A stretch of DNA of 64,000 nt from Eggerthellaceae bacterium (GTDB lineage Bacteria; Actinomycetota; Coriobacteriia; Coriobacteriales; Eggerthellaceae): positions 1 to 64,000 of the forward strand of contig SUUI01000007.1 of the NCBI GenBank assembly GCA_015062605.1. The letters run 5' to 3'. This document shows positions 36,715 through 45,729 of this stretch, piece after piece. Under the pieces are notes generated by a model. It had not been told where the DNA came from and did no database searches. It saw only the letters and a program-made list of their open reading frames with translations. Position 1 is the first letter of the stretch. Each line of letters opens with the position of its first letter. The position numbers were made by a program, and so were the translations under genes.

Positions 36715-37797
36715 TTAAATGGCCGCTTCGAGCTTCTGGGCACGATCGGCAGCCTGAAGCGCGGTGATGAGCTCAGAAAGGCCAGCACCGCCTGCACCGA
36801 GCAATACGCCGTTATACGTGCCGTTATAGCCGATGCGGTGGTCAGTCACACGATCTTGCGGTGCATTGTAGGTGCGGATCTTCTCCGCACGATCACCCGA
36901 ACCGATTTGCGCCAATCTCTCGGCACCTTCGGCGGCCTGCTGCTCGGCGAGCATCTTCTCGTACAGGCGTGCGCGAAGCACGGCCATGGCAGCGATCTTG
37001 TTCTGAAGCTGGGATTTCTGATCTTGGGATTGAACTACCAAACCTGTTGGAAGATGCGTGATGCGCACGGCACTATCGGTCGTGTTAACGCACTGACCAC
37101 CCGGACCACCTGCGCGATACACATCGATACGCAAATCACCGTCATTGATCTCAACCTCAACCTCATCGGCTTCCGGAAGCACGGCTACCGTGGCAGTAGA
37201 GGTATGGATGCGCCCTTGGCTCTCGGTCTTAGGAACACGCTGCACGCGATGTACGCCGCTCTCGAATTTCATGACGGAATACACATGATCGCCCTTGACC
37301 TTGAATTGGATCTCCTTGTATCCGCCAGCCTCTGAGGGCGACACATCGAGCGTCTCGGTTTTCCATTTGCGCTCGGAGGCGAATCGCTCGTACATCTTAT
37401 AAAGGTCTCCCGCGAAGATGGCAGCCTCATCGCCACCAGCGGCAGCGCGGATCTCTACGATGATGTCCTTATCATCAGCGGGATCCGAGGGGATCAGCAT
37501 GTACTTGATGTCCTCCTCAAGGCCAGGAAGTCGCGACTCGATATCAGCTATCTCCTCTTGCGCGAATTCCTTCATCTCAGCATCCGAGAGCATCTCCTTC
37601 GCCTCGGCCAGATCGTCAACAGCAGACACGAATTCGCGTGCTTTGGCAACGAGCGGACCTTGATCGGCATACTCCTTTGCTAAACGGTTGTACTCGCGCT
37701 GGTTGGACAAAACGTCTGGATCGCCCATCTTCGCTTGGAGCTCTTCATATGATTCGATGATTTTTTGCAACTTCGCATACATATCGGGTTCTTGCAT
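36715..37797 (-). CDS. prfA: Peptide chain release factor 1
   Basis: Terminates translation at UAA and UAG. The 360 residues include the GGQ loop ([18 protein letters not shown]) and the [15 protein letters not shown] segment whose PxT tripeptide is the RF1-type stop-codon reader (RF2 has SPF). The ATG at 37797 has GAAAGG eleven bases upstream; a second ATG five codons later is possible. prmC lies directly downstream. Confidence 0.97.
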   Translation of the reverse strand: MQEPDMYAKLQKIIESYEELQAKMGDPDVLSNQREYNRLAKEYADQGPLVAKAREFVSAVDDLAEAKEMLSDAEMKEFAQEEIADIESRLPGLEEDIKYMLIPSDPADDKDIIVEIRAAAGGDEAAIFAGDLYKMYERFASERKWKTETLDVSPSEAGGYKEIQFKVKGDHVYSVMKFESGVHRVQRVPKTESQGRIHTSTATVAVLPEADEVEVEINDGDLRIDVYRAGGPGGQCVNTTDSAVRITHLPTGLVVQSQDQKSQLQNKIAAMAVLRARLYEKMLAEQQAAEGAERLAQIGSGDRAEKIRTYNAPQDRVTDHRIGYNGTYNGVLLGAGGAGLSELITALQAADRAQKLEAAI

Positions 37798-37837
37798 CGT
37801 TTGATATGCCTTTCAGAATCGTGGCCTTACCGAAGCA

Positions 37838-37869
37838 TTGCCCGCAGCGCTCTATCGCGCAGCGGGCAA
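37838..37869 (-). other. Strong intergenic stem-loop, trxA-prfA
   Basis: TTGCCCGC pairs perfectly with GCGGGCAA (8 bp). After one T-T mismatch a GCGC/GCGC inner stem closes a 6-base loop. There is no T-run on the minus strand, so it is not a canonical terminator. It may be a processing or stability element between trxA and prfA (inference). Confidence 0.6.
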
Positions 37870-37892
37870 CGTGATATCAGGTTATTATGCAG

Positions 37893-38285
37893 CTAAAGAC
37901 CGAGGAAACGCTCTACGTAGGACTTCGGAATGGCACCCGTTGTCGAATTGGTCTCCTTGCCATCCTCGAACAATATCATCGTCGGAACGGCATACACGCT
38001 GTAACGACCTGCCAAATCGCGGCATTCGTCGATATTGCACGAATAGATCTTTACCTCATCCTTGTGCTCTTGGGCGACTTCCTCGAGAACCGGAGCAAGC
38101 GCATGGCACGGACCGCACCAGATTGCGGAGAAATCGACAAGAACCTTGCCCTTCGCGTTCAGGACCTTCTCCTCGAAATCCGCCGAGGTGACTTTTCCAA
38201 CAACGCTTTGCGGAGCGATTTTCGGCTCAGGAGCCGAAGAGGCCAAGATCTCGGGGTCGTTGGCGTTGTTCATGATTCTTCCCAT
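37893..38285 (-). CDS. trxA: Thioredoxin
   Basis: Cytoplasmic disulfide reductase of 130 residues. The active site is WCGPCH within VLVDFSAIWCGPCH. The cis-proline loop YAVPTMILFEDGKE follows. An N-terminal extension of about 30 residues (Asn/Ala/Pro-rich, ending APQSVVGKV) precedes the fold and is longer than in E. coli TrxA. No signal peptide is visible. It lies between thrS (34 bases upstream) and prfA. Confidence 0.94.
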   Translation of the reverse strand: MGRIMNNANDPEILASSAPEPKIAPQSVVGKVTSADFEEKVLNAKGKVLVDFSAIWCGPCHALAPVLEEVAQEHKDEVKIYSCNIDECRDLAGRYSVYAVPTMILFEDGKETNSTTGAIPKSYVERFLGL

Positions 38286-38319
38286 GGTTATGTCCCTTCC
38301 GTATGTCTTCGATCGTTTC

Positions 38320-40233
38320 TTACAGGGCAGCTTCCGCTAGGATGTCGACCAGCTTCTCTACCGGCCACGAACCCTGGTCGCCTTCATGACGGCTTCGGAC
38401 GCTGATAGTGCCATTCTCGATTTCTTTGTCGCCGAGGACGACCATGTACGGGATGCGCTGGGATTGGGCCTTGGCGATTTTAACGCGCATCGGCTCATTT
38501 TGGGCATACACGTCTACGCGTCCGCCTGCCGCGCGCAAGGTTGCCGCGAGCTCCTCGGCGGCATCGTTGTGGCGGTCAGCAAGCGGGAGCACGGCAACTT
38601 GGACGGGTGCGAGCCATAAGGGCAATGCACCTGCGTAATGCTCGATTAAGATGCCCAGGAAGCGCTCAATGGAGCCGAAAATCGCACGATGAAGCATCCA
38701 CGGACGCTCCTCGGTGTTGTCTTCAGTACGATAGGTCAAGCCGAAGCGCTCAGGCAGGTTGAAGTCAACCTGCACGGTCGAGCACTGCCACGTGCGCCCA
38801 ATCGCATCCTTGACCTTGATGTCGATCTTCGGACCGTAGAACGCACCGTCACCCTCGTTGATATCGTATGCAAGGCCATGGCGAGCACATGCATCCTTGA
38901 GCACGTTCGTCGCATGCTCCCACATATCATCCGTACCGATGCTCTTCTCAGGACGGGTCGAGATCTCTGCGGAGTACTCGAAACCGAAGGTCGACATGAT
39001 ATGGTCGACCAAATCGAGGATGGCAAGCACCTCGTCGACCAGCTGCTCACGTGTGCAGAACACGTGGGCATCATCTTGCGTGAAGCCGCGAGCGCGCAAA
39101 AGGCCATGCACGACGCCGCTCATCTCGTGGCGATATACCGTGCCGAACTCAAAGTAGCGCAACGGCAGGTCTCTATACGAATGCAGATCGTTCTTGTACA
39201 GCATTACATGACCGGGGCAGTTCATCGGCTTGACGCCGTACTCGGAATAACGCGGATTGTCGGCGTCGCCCTCGTTGATGTTGAAGAAGTACATGTTGTC
39301 GTGATAGTAACCATAGTGGCCCGACGTCTTCCATACCTCGGCATTGTAGATATGGGGCGTGATGACCTCTTCATAACCGCGGGCGTACAGATCGCGGCGC
39401 AGCCATTCCTGCAAGGTGCGGATGATGCGCGCACCCTTGGGAAGATAGAGGGGCAAACCGACGCCAGCCATGGGATCCATGGTGTAAATGCCCAGCTCAC
39501 GACCGAGTTTACGATGGTCGCGCTTCTCGGCTTCCTCAAGATTGTGCAGGTATTCATCCAAGTCCTTCTTCTTGAAGAACGCGGTACCGTATACACGGGT
39601 GAGCTGCTCACGCGAAGCATCGCCTTTCCAGTAGGCGCCTGCAACCTTCATGAGCTTGAACGCGCCGATAAGACCAGCACTCGGGATATGCGGGCCATTG
39701 CAAAGGTCGATGAAGTCTCCGTGGCGGCGAACGATGATCTCTGCATCGGAGTCGAGCTCGTGCAGATGCTCGACCTTCAGACGCTGATTGATGAACAGAC
39801 CAGCAGCTTCCTCCCGGGAAACAACCTCGCGCACGAAAGGCTCATCTTTGGCGATGATCTCAGCCATCTTTGCCTCGATGGCCGGGAAATCCTCAGTGGA
39901 GAGCGGAGACGGAAGCGCGAAATCGTAATAGAACCCGTCCTCCGTTGCGGGACCATAGCCGATCTGCACGCCGGGGTACAGGATTTGCACTGCTTCTGCG
40001 AGCACGTGGGCGCAAGAGTGGCACAGGATCTGACGTGCATCAGGCGATTTCTGGGTGATGATCTCAACTGTTGCGCCTTCGGGAACAACAGTATCAAGAT
40101 CAGCATATGCGCAGTTGATCTTGCCGCCGATGGCAGCCTTGGCCAAGCCAGCTCCGATGGACGCCGCTACGTCGGCGATCGTTGCCCCCTGCTCGACCTG
40201 TTTGATCGATCCGTCTGGAAGTGTGATGTTCAT
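38320..40233 (-). CDS. thrS: Threonyl-tRNA synthetase
   Basis: Class II synthetase. The 637 residues contain the N-terminal TGS domain (MNITLPDGS...), the editing domain with the HSCAHVLAEAV zinc/serine-editing motif, and the catalytic core with PMNCPGHVMLY, the RGFTQDDAHVFC motif 2 loop and HRAIFGSIERFLG motif 3, then the anticodon-binding domain. The ATG at 40233 has AAAGGA six bases upstream; an ATG two codons earlier sits directly on that site. A 113-base leader holds two stem-loops (40253-40311). Confidence 0.97.
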   Translation of the reverse strand: MNITLPDGSIKQVEQGATIADVAASIGAGLAKAAIGGKINCAYADLDTVVPEGATVEIITQKSPDARQILCHSCAHVLAEAVQILYPGVQIGYGPATEDGFYYDFALPSPLSTEDFPAIEAKMAEIIAKDEPFVREVVSREEAAGLFINQRLKVEHLHELDSDAEIIVRRHGDFIDLCNGPHIPSAGLIGAFKLMKVAGAYWKGDASREQLTRVYGTAFFKKKDLDEYLHNLEEAEKRDHRKLGRELGIYTMDPMAGVGLPLYLPKGARIIRTLQEWLRRDLYARGYEEVITPHIYNAEVWKTSGHYGYYHDNMYFFNINEGDADNPRYSEYGVKPMNCPGHVMLYKNDLHSYRDLPLRYFEFGTVYRHEMSGVVHGLLRARGFTQDDAHVFCTREQLVDEVLAILDLVDHIMSTFGFEYSAEISTRPEKSIGTDDMWEHATNVLKDACARHGLAYDINEGDGAFYGPKIDIKVKDAIGRTWQCSTVQVDFNLPERFGLTYRTEDNTEERPWMLHRAIFGSIERFLGILIEHYAGALPLWLAPVQVAVLPLADRHNDAAEELAATLRAAGGRVDVYAQNEPMRVKIAKAQSQRIPYMVVLGDKEIENGTISVRSRHEGDQGSWPVEKLVDILAEAAL

Positions 40234-40252
40234 CTTCATTCCTTTCTTGCCG

Positions 40253-40311
40253 GGTGGATACAAACCACCTGCAGTTATTCCTAAGCCGCGCCAACCTTCA
40301 TGCTGCGGCTT
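40253..40311 (-). promoter_or_regulatory. Two stem-loops in the thrS leader
   Basis: Reading the minus strand, AAGCCGC pairs with GCGGCTT (40311-40283, 15-base loop), then GGTGG with CCACC (40269-40253, 7-base loop), ending about 20 bases before the thrS ATG. Autogenous control by ThrRS is known in E. coli, but the elements here have no specific similarity. The first hairpin is followed by T5 on the plus strand, so it could also stop antisense transcription. Confidence 0.35.
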
Positions 40312-40346
40312 TTTCTAACGAGCTTTATGTCGTGAATGCGGCGCCT

Positions 40347-40784
40347 CTAACGGTCTGCCCTGATCTTCGTAGCGCAATATGGGCAGATGCTCCATTCTGG
40401 CTCGAGTGCATGATGGCATGTCGGGCACAGGTTCTTCAGCTGCGTATGGCAATGCGGGCACAAAACGAAATCTGCCTCGATGGGATAGCCGCATGCAGCG
40501 CATTCGCCGTATTTGAGAAGCTCGCGCTTCTTCATCTCGATTTCGAGCGTTTGCTCCTCCTGGTCGATCTTGTATAGCGGCGGGCGCAACATGCAGTATG
40601 CAAGCAGGCCCAGTAACGGAATCAGGGCGATGATTCCCCACATCACCCATTTATCGGTACGCTGATAGGCATCCTTGATGACCCAGATGATTGAGAGGAC
40701 ATACAAGATGACAAGGAAGATCACGATGACCGTCACGGCTGTCTGCAGTTGTGGTGTCCATAATGTCGAGAACAATTCGCTCAT
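40347..40784 (-). CDS. Membrane protein with double zinc ribbon
   Basis: A 145-residue protein not assignable to a characterised family. Residues 12-35 and 49-68 are two hydrophobic helices (TAVTVIVIFLVILYVLSIIWV and MWGIIALIPLLGLLAYCML). The second half carries four CxxC knuckles (CAACG, CPHC, CPTC, CPYC) forming two zinc ribbons, presumably cytoplasmic. The start at 40784 has a GAGG site. It stands between valS and thrS with a likely promoter of its own. Confidence 0.8.
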   Translation of the reverse strand: MSELFSTLWTPQLQTAVTVIVIFLVILYVLSIIWVIKDAYQRTDKWVMWGIIALIPLLGLLAYCMLRPPLYKIDQEEQTLEIEMKKRELLKYGECAACGYPIEADFVLCPHCHTQLKNLCPTCHHALEPEWSICPYCATKIRADR

Positions 40785-40887
40785 GCTAACCTCATCTTCT
40801 TCTCGTGCAAGTCGCATTCACGCTTGCGAAACCTTACGATGCTTTCTCCGCTAGTGCTGAAACCTTCATCGTAGAAACCAACAGAAC

Positions 40888-40896
40888 AGTATATCA
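40888..40896 (-). promoter_or_regulatory. Extended -10 promoter candidate
   Basis: The minus strand reads TGATATACT, an extended -10 (TGN plus TATACT), 11 bases after the valS stop and about 105 before the zinc-ribbon membrane gene. The -35 region is poor, as expected for extended -10 sites. Confidence 0.4.
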
Positions 40897-40906
40897 AAAC
40901 CCTTTC

Positions 40907-43567
40907 TTACAGGTTTTCCAGTTGCTCATCGATGCGCGCGAGCCTGTCCGTCAAATCGGCGAGCTTACCGCGATCCTTCTCGATGATCTCGGGTGCCGCC
41001 TTCGCCAGGAAGCCCTCATTCGAAAGCTTCTTGGTAAGCTTCGCCACATCGGCATCGACCTTCGCGCGCTCCTTGGAAAGGCGTGCACGCTCCGCTTCGA
41101 AATCGACCAATCCGCTCAGGCATACATACACCTCTACGCCAGCGGAAAGCACAGCGCTCGACTCAGCCGGCTTGCTCGCATCGGCCGCAGCGCTTAAACG
41201 CGCAGCACCAATCGACTCGACTAAGGCCTTTTCGGAATTCAGCAGCTCGACATCGGCATCATTCGCCTTTACGACCACATCGAGCGGCGTCTTCGGAGAA
41301 ATGCCATAGCGGGCACGGGAAGAACGGATCGCGCCGATGACCTGGCAGACCAGTTCGATTGAGCGCTCTGCCGACGTATTGCAATACTTCTCGAAATCCT
41401 CGGCATCAGGCCACACCGCACCGATCAGGTACGGGGAATCCTTCTCGCAAGGAAGCTGCTGGTATATCTCTTCCGTTACGAACGGCATGATGGGGTGAAG
41501 CAGGCGGATCGATTGGTCGAGGATGAATACCAGATTACGCTGGCAGTTCAAACGATCCTCGGGATCGTTGTCCGCGGAAAGGCGGCTTTTCGAGAACTCG
41601 ATGTACCAATCGCAGAACTCGTTCCAGAAGAACGTGTACAGGCTCCTCGTTATCTCCCCGAAATCATAGGTTTCGAATGCGGCATCGACATCTTTGATCA
41701 GCGCCGTAAGACGGCTGAAAATGCACATGTCGGCAGGCGTGGTCAGCTTCGGCTCACCAGGCGTATAGCCGTCAAGATGCATCATTACGAAACGCGCTGC
41801 GTTTCTGATCTTGTTCGCGAAATTGCGGCTGCTCTCGATCTTCTGATAATCAAAACGCATAGCCTGTGCGCCTGTGACCTGCATCAACAATCCGAAACGC
41901 ATGCCATCGGCACCATAGTTCTTCATCAGCTCGACTGGATCGACGCCGTTTCCGCGGCTCTTCGACATCGGCTTGCCGTCGGCACCCATGACCGTCGGAT
42001 GGATGAGCACGTGATAGAACGGGATCTGATGAGTGCAATACAGCGACGACATCACCATGCGTGCAACCCACAGACCCATGATGTCTCGCGCCGTGGAAAG
42101 CACCTGCGTCGGATAATGCTTCACCAAATCCGGCGATTCATTACCGAGCTGCGCCCACTTCTGCGTTGCGAAGGGCCACAGTTGCGACGAGAACCACGTG
42201 TCGAGCACATCATCGTCCTGACGAACCTTAGCACCGCATACGGGGCATGTATCGATATCCTCGAGGCTCGCATCTTGCCAGCCGCACTCATCGCAGTAGA
42301 ACATGGGGATTCTATGGCCCCACCACAATTGACGCGAGATGCACCAATCCTTCAGGTTCGCGATCCAGTCGAGATACACCTGGCTCCACCGTGCCGGGAA
42401 GAACTGGATCGTCCCATCCTCGACAACTTCTGCCGCACGACGTTTCAATTCATCAACCGCGACGAACCATTGCTCGGAAAGCCATGGTTCGAGTTTGTTG
42501 TGGCAGCGATAGCAATGCATGACCGAATGATCGTGGTCCTCGATATGGTCGAGCAAGCCCATCTCTTCGAACTTCGCTACAACCGCTTCGCGCGCCTCAT
42601 CGCGGTCCATACCGGACAAATCCCCATAGCCTTCCACAACATGCGCGGTCTCATCGAAGATGTTGACGCGCGGGAGGTCGTGACGCTCCCCCATGGCGTA
42701 GTCGTTCGGATCATGGGCAGGCGTGACCTTCACGCAGCCCGTTCCGAATTCCTTATCCACGTAGAAATCGGCGAAGATGGGGATCTCGCGATTCACGATG
42801 GGAAGCATGACGGTCTTGCCGATAAGATGCTTGTAGCGTTCGTCTTGCGGGCTCACGGCAACGCCGGTGTCGCCAAGCATGGTCTCGGGACGCGTGGTTG
42901 CGACCACGATGTAATCCATGCCGTCAACCGGCTCGGTCAACGGATAGCGCAAATACCACAAGTGGCCTTTCTCGTCTTCGTACTCGGCCTCGTCATCAGC
43001 AATGGCCGTCGTGCAGCTCGGGCACCAATTCACGATGCGCTTTCCGCGATAGATAAGATCATCGTGGTACCAATCGACGAAGACCTTGCGGACAGCTTGG
43101 CTGAACTCCTCGGACATCGTGAACTGCTCGTCTTCGTAATCGCATGAGCAGCCCATCATCGAAATCTGGTTCACGATGGTCGTACCGTATTGGAGACGCC
43201 ATTCCTGGCAAGCCTCGATGAAAGCCTCGCGTCCGATCTCACGGCGGTTGATGCCCTGTTCGGCAAGATGCTTGTCGACCTTGGTCTGCGTAGCGATACC
43301 GGCATGGTCGGTTCCCAATATCCAGCGAGTCTGGAAACCGCGCATGCGCGCACGGCGGATGCACGTATCCTGGATGGTGTCATTGAGAGCATGGCCCATA
43401 TGCAAAACGCCGGTGACGTTCGGCGGTGGGATCACGATCGTGTAGGACTCGCCGGCATGCTTTCCAAAGCCTTTGGAACGCTGGAAATAGCCCGCGTCCT
43501 TCCATGCCTGGAAAAGCGGGCGCTCATGCGCTGCGAAATCGTATTCGATCTTCTTGTCTTCGGCCAT
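40907..43567 (-). CDS. valS: Valyl-tRNA synthetase
   Basis: Class I synthetase that charges tRNA-Val and edits Thr-tRNA-Val. The 886 residues show PPPNVTGVLHMGHALN (HIGH motif near residue 48), the editing domain, zinc-type CxxC pairs (CDECG, CPVC), the MSKSRGNG KMSKS motif, and the C-terminal coiled-coil arm (FEAERARLSKERAKVDADVAKL). It follows clpX by 19 bases. Confidence 0.98.
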   Translation of the reverse strand: MAEDKKIEYDFAAHERPLFQAWKDAGYFQRSKGFGKHAGESYTIVIPPPNVTGVLHMGHALNDTIQDTCIRRARMRGFQTRWILGTDHAGIATQTKVDKHLAEQGINRREIGREAFIEACQEWRLQYGTTIVNQISMMGCSCDYEDEQFTMSEEFSQAVRKVFVDWYHDDLIYRGKRIVNWCPSCTTAIADDEAEYEDEKGHLWYLRYPLTEPVDGMDYIVVATTRPETMLGDTGVAVSPQDERYKHLIGKTVMLPIVNREIPIFADFYVDKEFGTGCVKVTPAHDPNDYAMGERHDLPRVNIFDETAHVVEGYGDLSGMDRDEAREAVVAKFEEMGLLDHIEDHDHSVMHCYRCHNKLEPWLSEQWFVAVDELKRRAAEVVEDGTIQFFPARWSQVYLDWIANLKDWCISRQLWWGHRIPMFYCDECGWQDASLEDIDTCPVCGAKVRQDDDVLDTWFSSQLWPFATQKWAQLGNESPDLVKHYPTQVLSTARDIMGLWVARMVMSSLYCTHQIPFYHVLIHPTVMGADGKPMSKSRGNGVDPVELMKNYGADGMRFGLLMQVTGAQAMRFDYQKIESSRNFANKIRNAARFVMMHLDGYTPGEPKLTTPADMCIFSRLTALIKDVDAAFETYDFGEITRSLYTFFWNEFCDWYIEFSKSRLSADNDPEDRLNCQRNLVFILDQSIRLLHPIMPFVTEEIYQQLPCEKDSPYLIGAVWPDAEDFEKYCNTSAERSIELVCQVIGAIRSSRARYGISPKTPLDVVVKANDADVELLNSEKALVESIGAARLSAAADASKPAESSAVLSAGVEVYVCLSGLVDFEAERARLSKERAKVDADVAKLTKKLSNEGFLAKAAPEIIEKDRGKLADLTDRLARIDEQLENL

Positions 43568-43586
43568 AAAACCTGCTCCTTTATAC

Positions 43587-44945
43587 TTATGCGATGAGCT
43601 TGATCTTCGGTTTTGTCTCGCCTTTCACGTCGCTTGCACGCACGGTCACGCTCTTCTTGCCCGGCGTTTCCGGGAGATCGTACATGACATCTTGCAAGAC
43701 GCGCTCGCAGATGCTGCGAAGGCCTCTCGCACCAGTGCCGTGTTCGGCAGCCTCGTGTGCGATCGCCTCGAGCGCACGACGTTGGAAAGTAAGCTCTGCG
43801 TCTTCGAACGCGAAAAGCTTCCTGTATTGCTTGACGAGCGCGTTCTTCGGCTCGGTCAGGATACGGACCAAATCCTCTTCCGAAAGTTCGCAAAGCGCCG
43901 TGATGACGGGGATCCTGCCCACGAACTCGGGAATCATGCCGTACTTGTTCAGGTCCTCGGGAAGCACCTGCTCGAGAAGCTCCGCCTCGGCCTGCTTCTT
44001 GCTCTCGGGAAGCTCTACGTTGAATCCAAGCCCATGCTTGCCCACGCGCTGCGCGATGATGTCGGATAACCCGACGAATGCGCCGCCTAGGATGAATAGG
44101 ATGTTCGTAGTGTTGATATGGATGAGCTCCTGCTGGGGATGCTTGCGGCCACCTTGCGGCGGAACGCTTGCTTCCGTGCCCTCGACGATCTTCAAGAGCG
44201 CCTGCTGCACACCCTCGCCCGACACATCGCGCGTGATGGAAAGGTTCTCGGCTTTGCGTGCGATCTTATCGATCTCATCCACATACACGATGCCGATCTC
44301 GGCACTCGGGATATCGAAATCCGCTGCGGTGATGAGCTTAAGAAGGATGTTCTCCACATCCTCACCCACGTATCCCGCTTCGGTGAGCGTCGTGGCATCG
44401 GCAATGGCGAACGGCACTTGCAGGGTACGGGCGAGCGTTTGCGCCAAAAGCGTCTTGCCCGAACCCGTAGGACCTAAAAGCAGGATGTTGCTCTTTGCGA
44501 GCTCGACATCATCATCGTCGGTCGCAACGCCTAAGCTGATGCGCTTGTAATGGTTGTAGACGGCGACCGAAAGCGCACGCTTTGCCTTCTCCTGCCCGAC
44601 GACATGCTCGGAAAGGCGCTCGTAGAGCTCATGGGGCGTCGGCAGGTTGGCAAGGATCTGCTCGGGATTGATGGTCCCGTCTGCATTATGGGCGACAACC
44701 GTTCCGTAGCGTTGCTTTTTCGCATGCGCTTCCGAATCGCGATAGCCATAATCGGAAGGCGTGCGAAGACCCATCCCCAAATCGGTCATCATGGCATCGG
44801 CGCAGATGGACACGCACTCGTCGCAAATGTTGATGCCGTTGGGGCCCGATATCATCGCAGCGACTTCATTGGCGTTCTTGCCGCAGAAGGCGCAGACGAT
44901 GGACTTGGGATTACGGTTGAAGCCGTCGTCGGATTTCTTGGACAT
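43587..44945 (-). CDS. clpX: ATP-dependent protease ATPase subunit ClpX
   Basis: AAA+ unfoldase that feeds substrates into ClpP. The 452 residues start with a zinc-binding domain (CAFCGK...CDECVSIC), then Walker [13 protein letters not shown], Walker [11 protein letters not shown], and the [12 protein letters not shown] sensor-2 region. The IGF-type loop that docks on ClpP is seen as LGFNVE nearby. It starts 3 bases after clpP, so protease and unfoldase are co-expressed. Confidence 0.98.
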   Translation of the reverse strand: MSKKSDDGFNRNPKSIVCAFCGKNANEVAAMISGPNGINICDECVSICADAMMTDLGMGLRTPSDYGYRDSEAHAKKQRYGTVVAHNADGTINPEQILANLPTPHELYERLSEHVVGQEKAKRALSVAVYNHYKRISLGVATDDDDVELAKSNILLLGPTGSGKTLLAQTLARTLQVPFAIADATTLTEAGYVGEDVENILLKLITAADFDIPSAEIGIVYVDEIDKIARKAENLSITRDVSGEGVQQALLKIVEGTEASVPPQGGRKHPQQELIHINTTNILFILGGAFVGLSDIIAQRVGKHGLGFNVELPESKKQAEAELLEQVLPEDLNKYGMIPEFVGRIPVITALCELSEEDLVRILTEPKNALVKQYRKLFAFEDAELTFQRRALEAIAHEAAEHGTGARGLRSICERVLQDVMYDLPETPGKKSVTVRASDVKGETKPKIKLIA

Positions 44946-44948
44946 GCC

Positions 44949-45575
44949 TTATTCGCTCTTCTCCTCGGCAGGGGCGCCATGGCTTGAAGTGATCTGATCG
45001 ACCAAACCATAGGCAAGCGCCTCTTCGGCGGTCATGTAGTTGTCGCGCTCGGTGTCGCGCTGAATCGTCTCAAGAGTCTGGCCGGTATTGTCGGCAAGGA
45101 TCTTATTGAGACGCTGACGTGTCTTGAGCATGAAATCAGCGACGATGGCGATCTCGGTTTGCTGACCCTGCGCCTGACCCATCGGTTGATGGATGAGCAC
45201 CATGGAGTTCGGGAGGCAGAAACGCTTCCCCTTCGCGCCAGCGGACAGGAGCACGGCGGCCATGGATGCGCACTCGCCGATGCACACCGTCGACACATCG
45301 CACTTGATGAAGTTCATCGTATCGAGGATGGCAAGGCCGGCGGTTACGGAACCGCCCGGCGAATTGATGTAGAGCGAGATGTCCTTATCCGGATCGGTGT
45401 TCTCCAGATGGAGAAGCTGCGCGACTACGGAATTCGCAACAGCATCGTCGATCTGCTCGCCCAAGAACACGATGCGATCGTTGAGCAAGCGGGAATAGAT
45501 GTCAAACGAGCGCTCGCCGCGCGGACTCTGCTCGATGACGTACGGGATCAATGCTTGACGTACCTGATTATCCAT
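44949..45575 (-). CDS. clpP: ATP-dependent Clp protease proteolytic subunit
   Basis: Serine protease ring subunit of 208 residues. The catalytic triad is visible: Ser in [14 protein letters not shown], His in LIHQPMGQ and Asp in [31 protein letters not shown] is the conserved N-terminal segment. The start has GTGAGG upstream. Actinobacteria often carry two adjacent clpP genes; only one is here. It is preceded by tig and a pair of strong stem-loops. Confidence 0.98.
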   Translation of the reverse strand: MDNQVRQALIPYVIEQSPRGERSFDIYSRLLNDRIVFLGEQIDDAVANSVVAQLLHLENTDPDKDISLYINSPGGSVTAGLAILDTMNFIKCDVSTVCIGECASMAAVLLSAGAKGKRFCLPNSMVLIHQPMGQAQGQQTEIAIVADFMLKTRQRLNKILADNTGQTLETIQRDTERDNYMTAEEALAYGLVDQITSSHGAPAEEKSE

Positions 45576-45643
45576 ATGTGCCTCACTTCCAGCAGCCGTT
45601 TTCTGCAGCTGCTTCTCGGTGTTAATCCCTTACATGTGTATAA

Positions 45644-45686
45644 CGAGCCTGCGAAACCATCCGGGATGGATGCTTGGGCAGGCTCG
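45644..45686 (-). other. Nested stem-loop, tig-clpP gap (distal)
   Basis: CGAGCCTGC and GCAGGCTCG form a 9-bp outer stem that encloses a 5-bp CATCC/GGATG inner hairpin. On the minus strand it is followed by TTATAC, not a T-run. It lies between a 12-bp hairpin and clpP. Confidence 0.6.
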
Positions 45687-45691
45687 GCTCC

Positions 45692-45719
45692 CGCCAAAAG
45701 CGCATGAGCGCTTTTGGCG
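45692..45719 (-). other. 12-bp perfect hairpin after tig
   Basis: CGCCAAAAGCGC and GCGCTTTTGGCG pair perfectly around a 4-base loop, 10 bases past the tig stop. No T-run follows. It may protect the tig 3' end or mark a processing point before clpP (inference). Confidence 0.65.
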
Positions 45720-45729
45720 ATGCATTTGG

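Noticed and set aside
38689-40284. 531-codon plus-strand frame opposite thrS, and similar ones opposite valS (41495-43147) and der (29330-30688)
   Set aside because: Each lies fully antisense to a well-identified gene and its translation is low-information with no family features.
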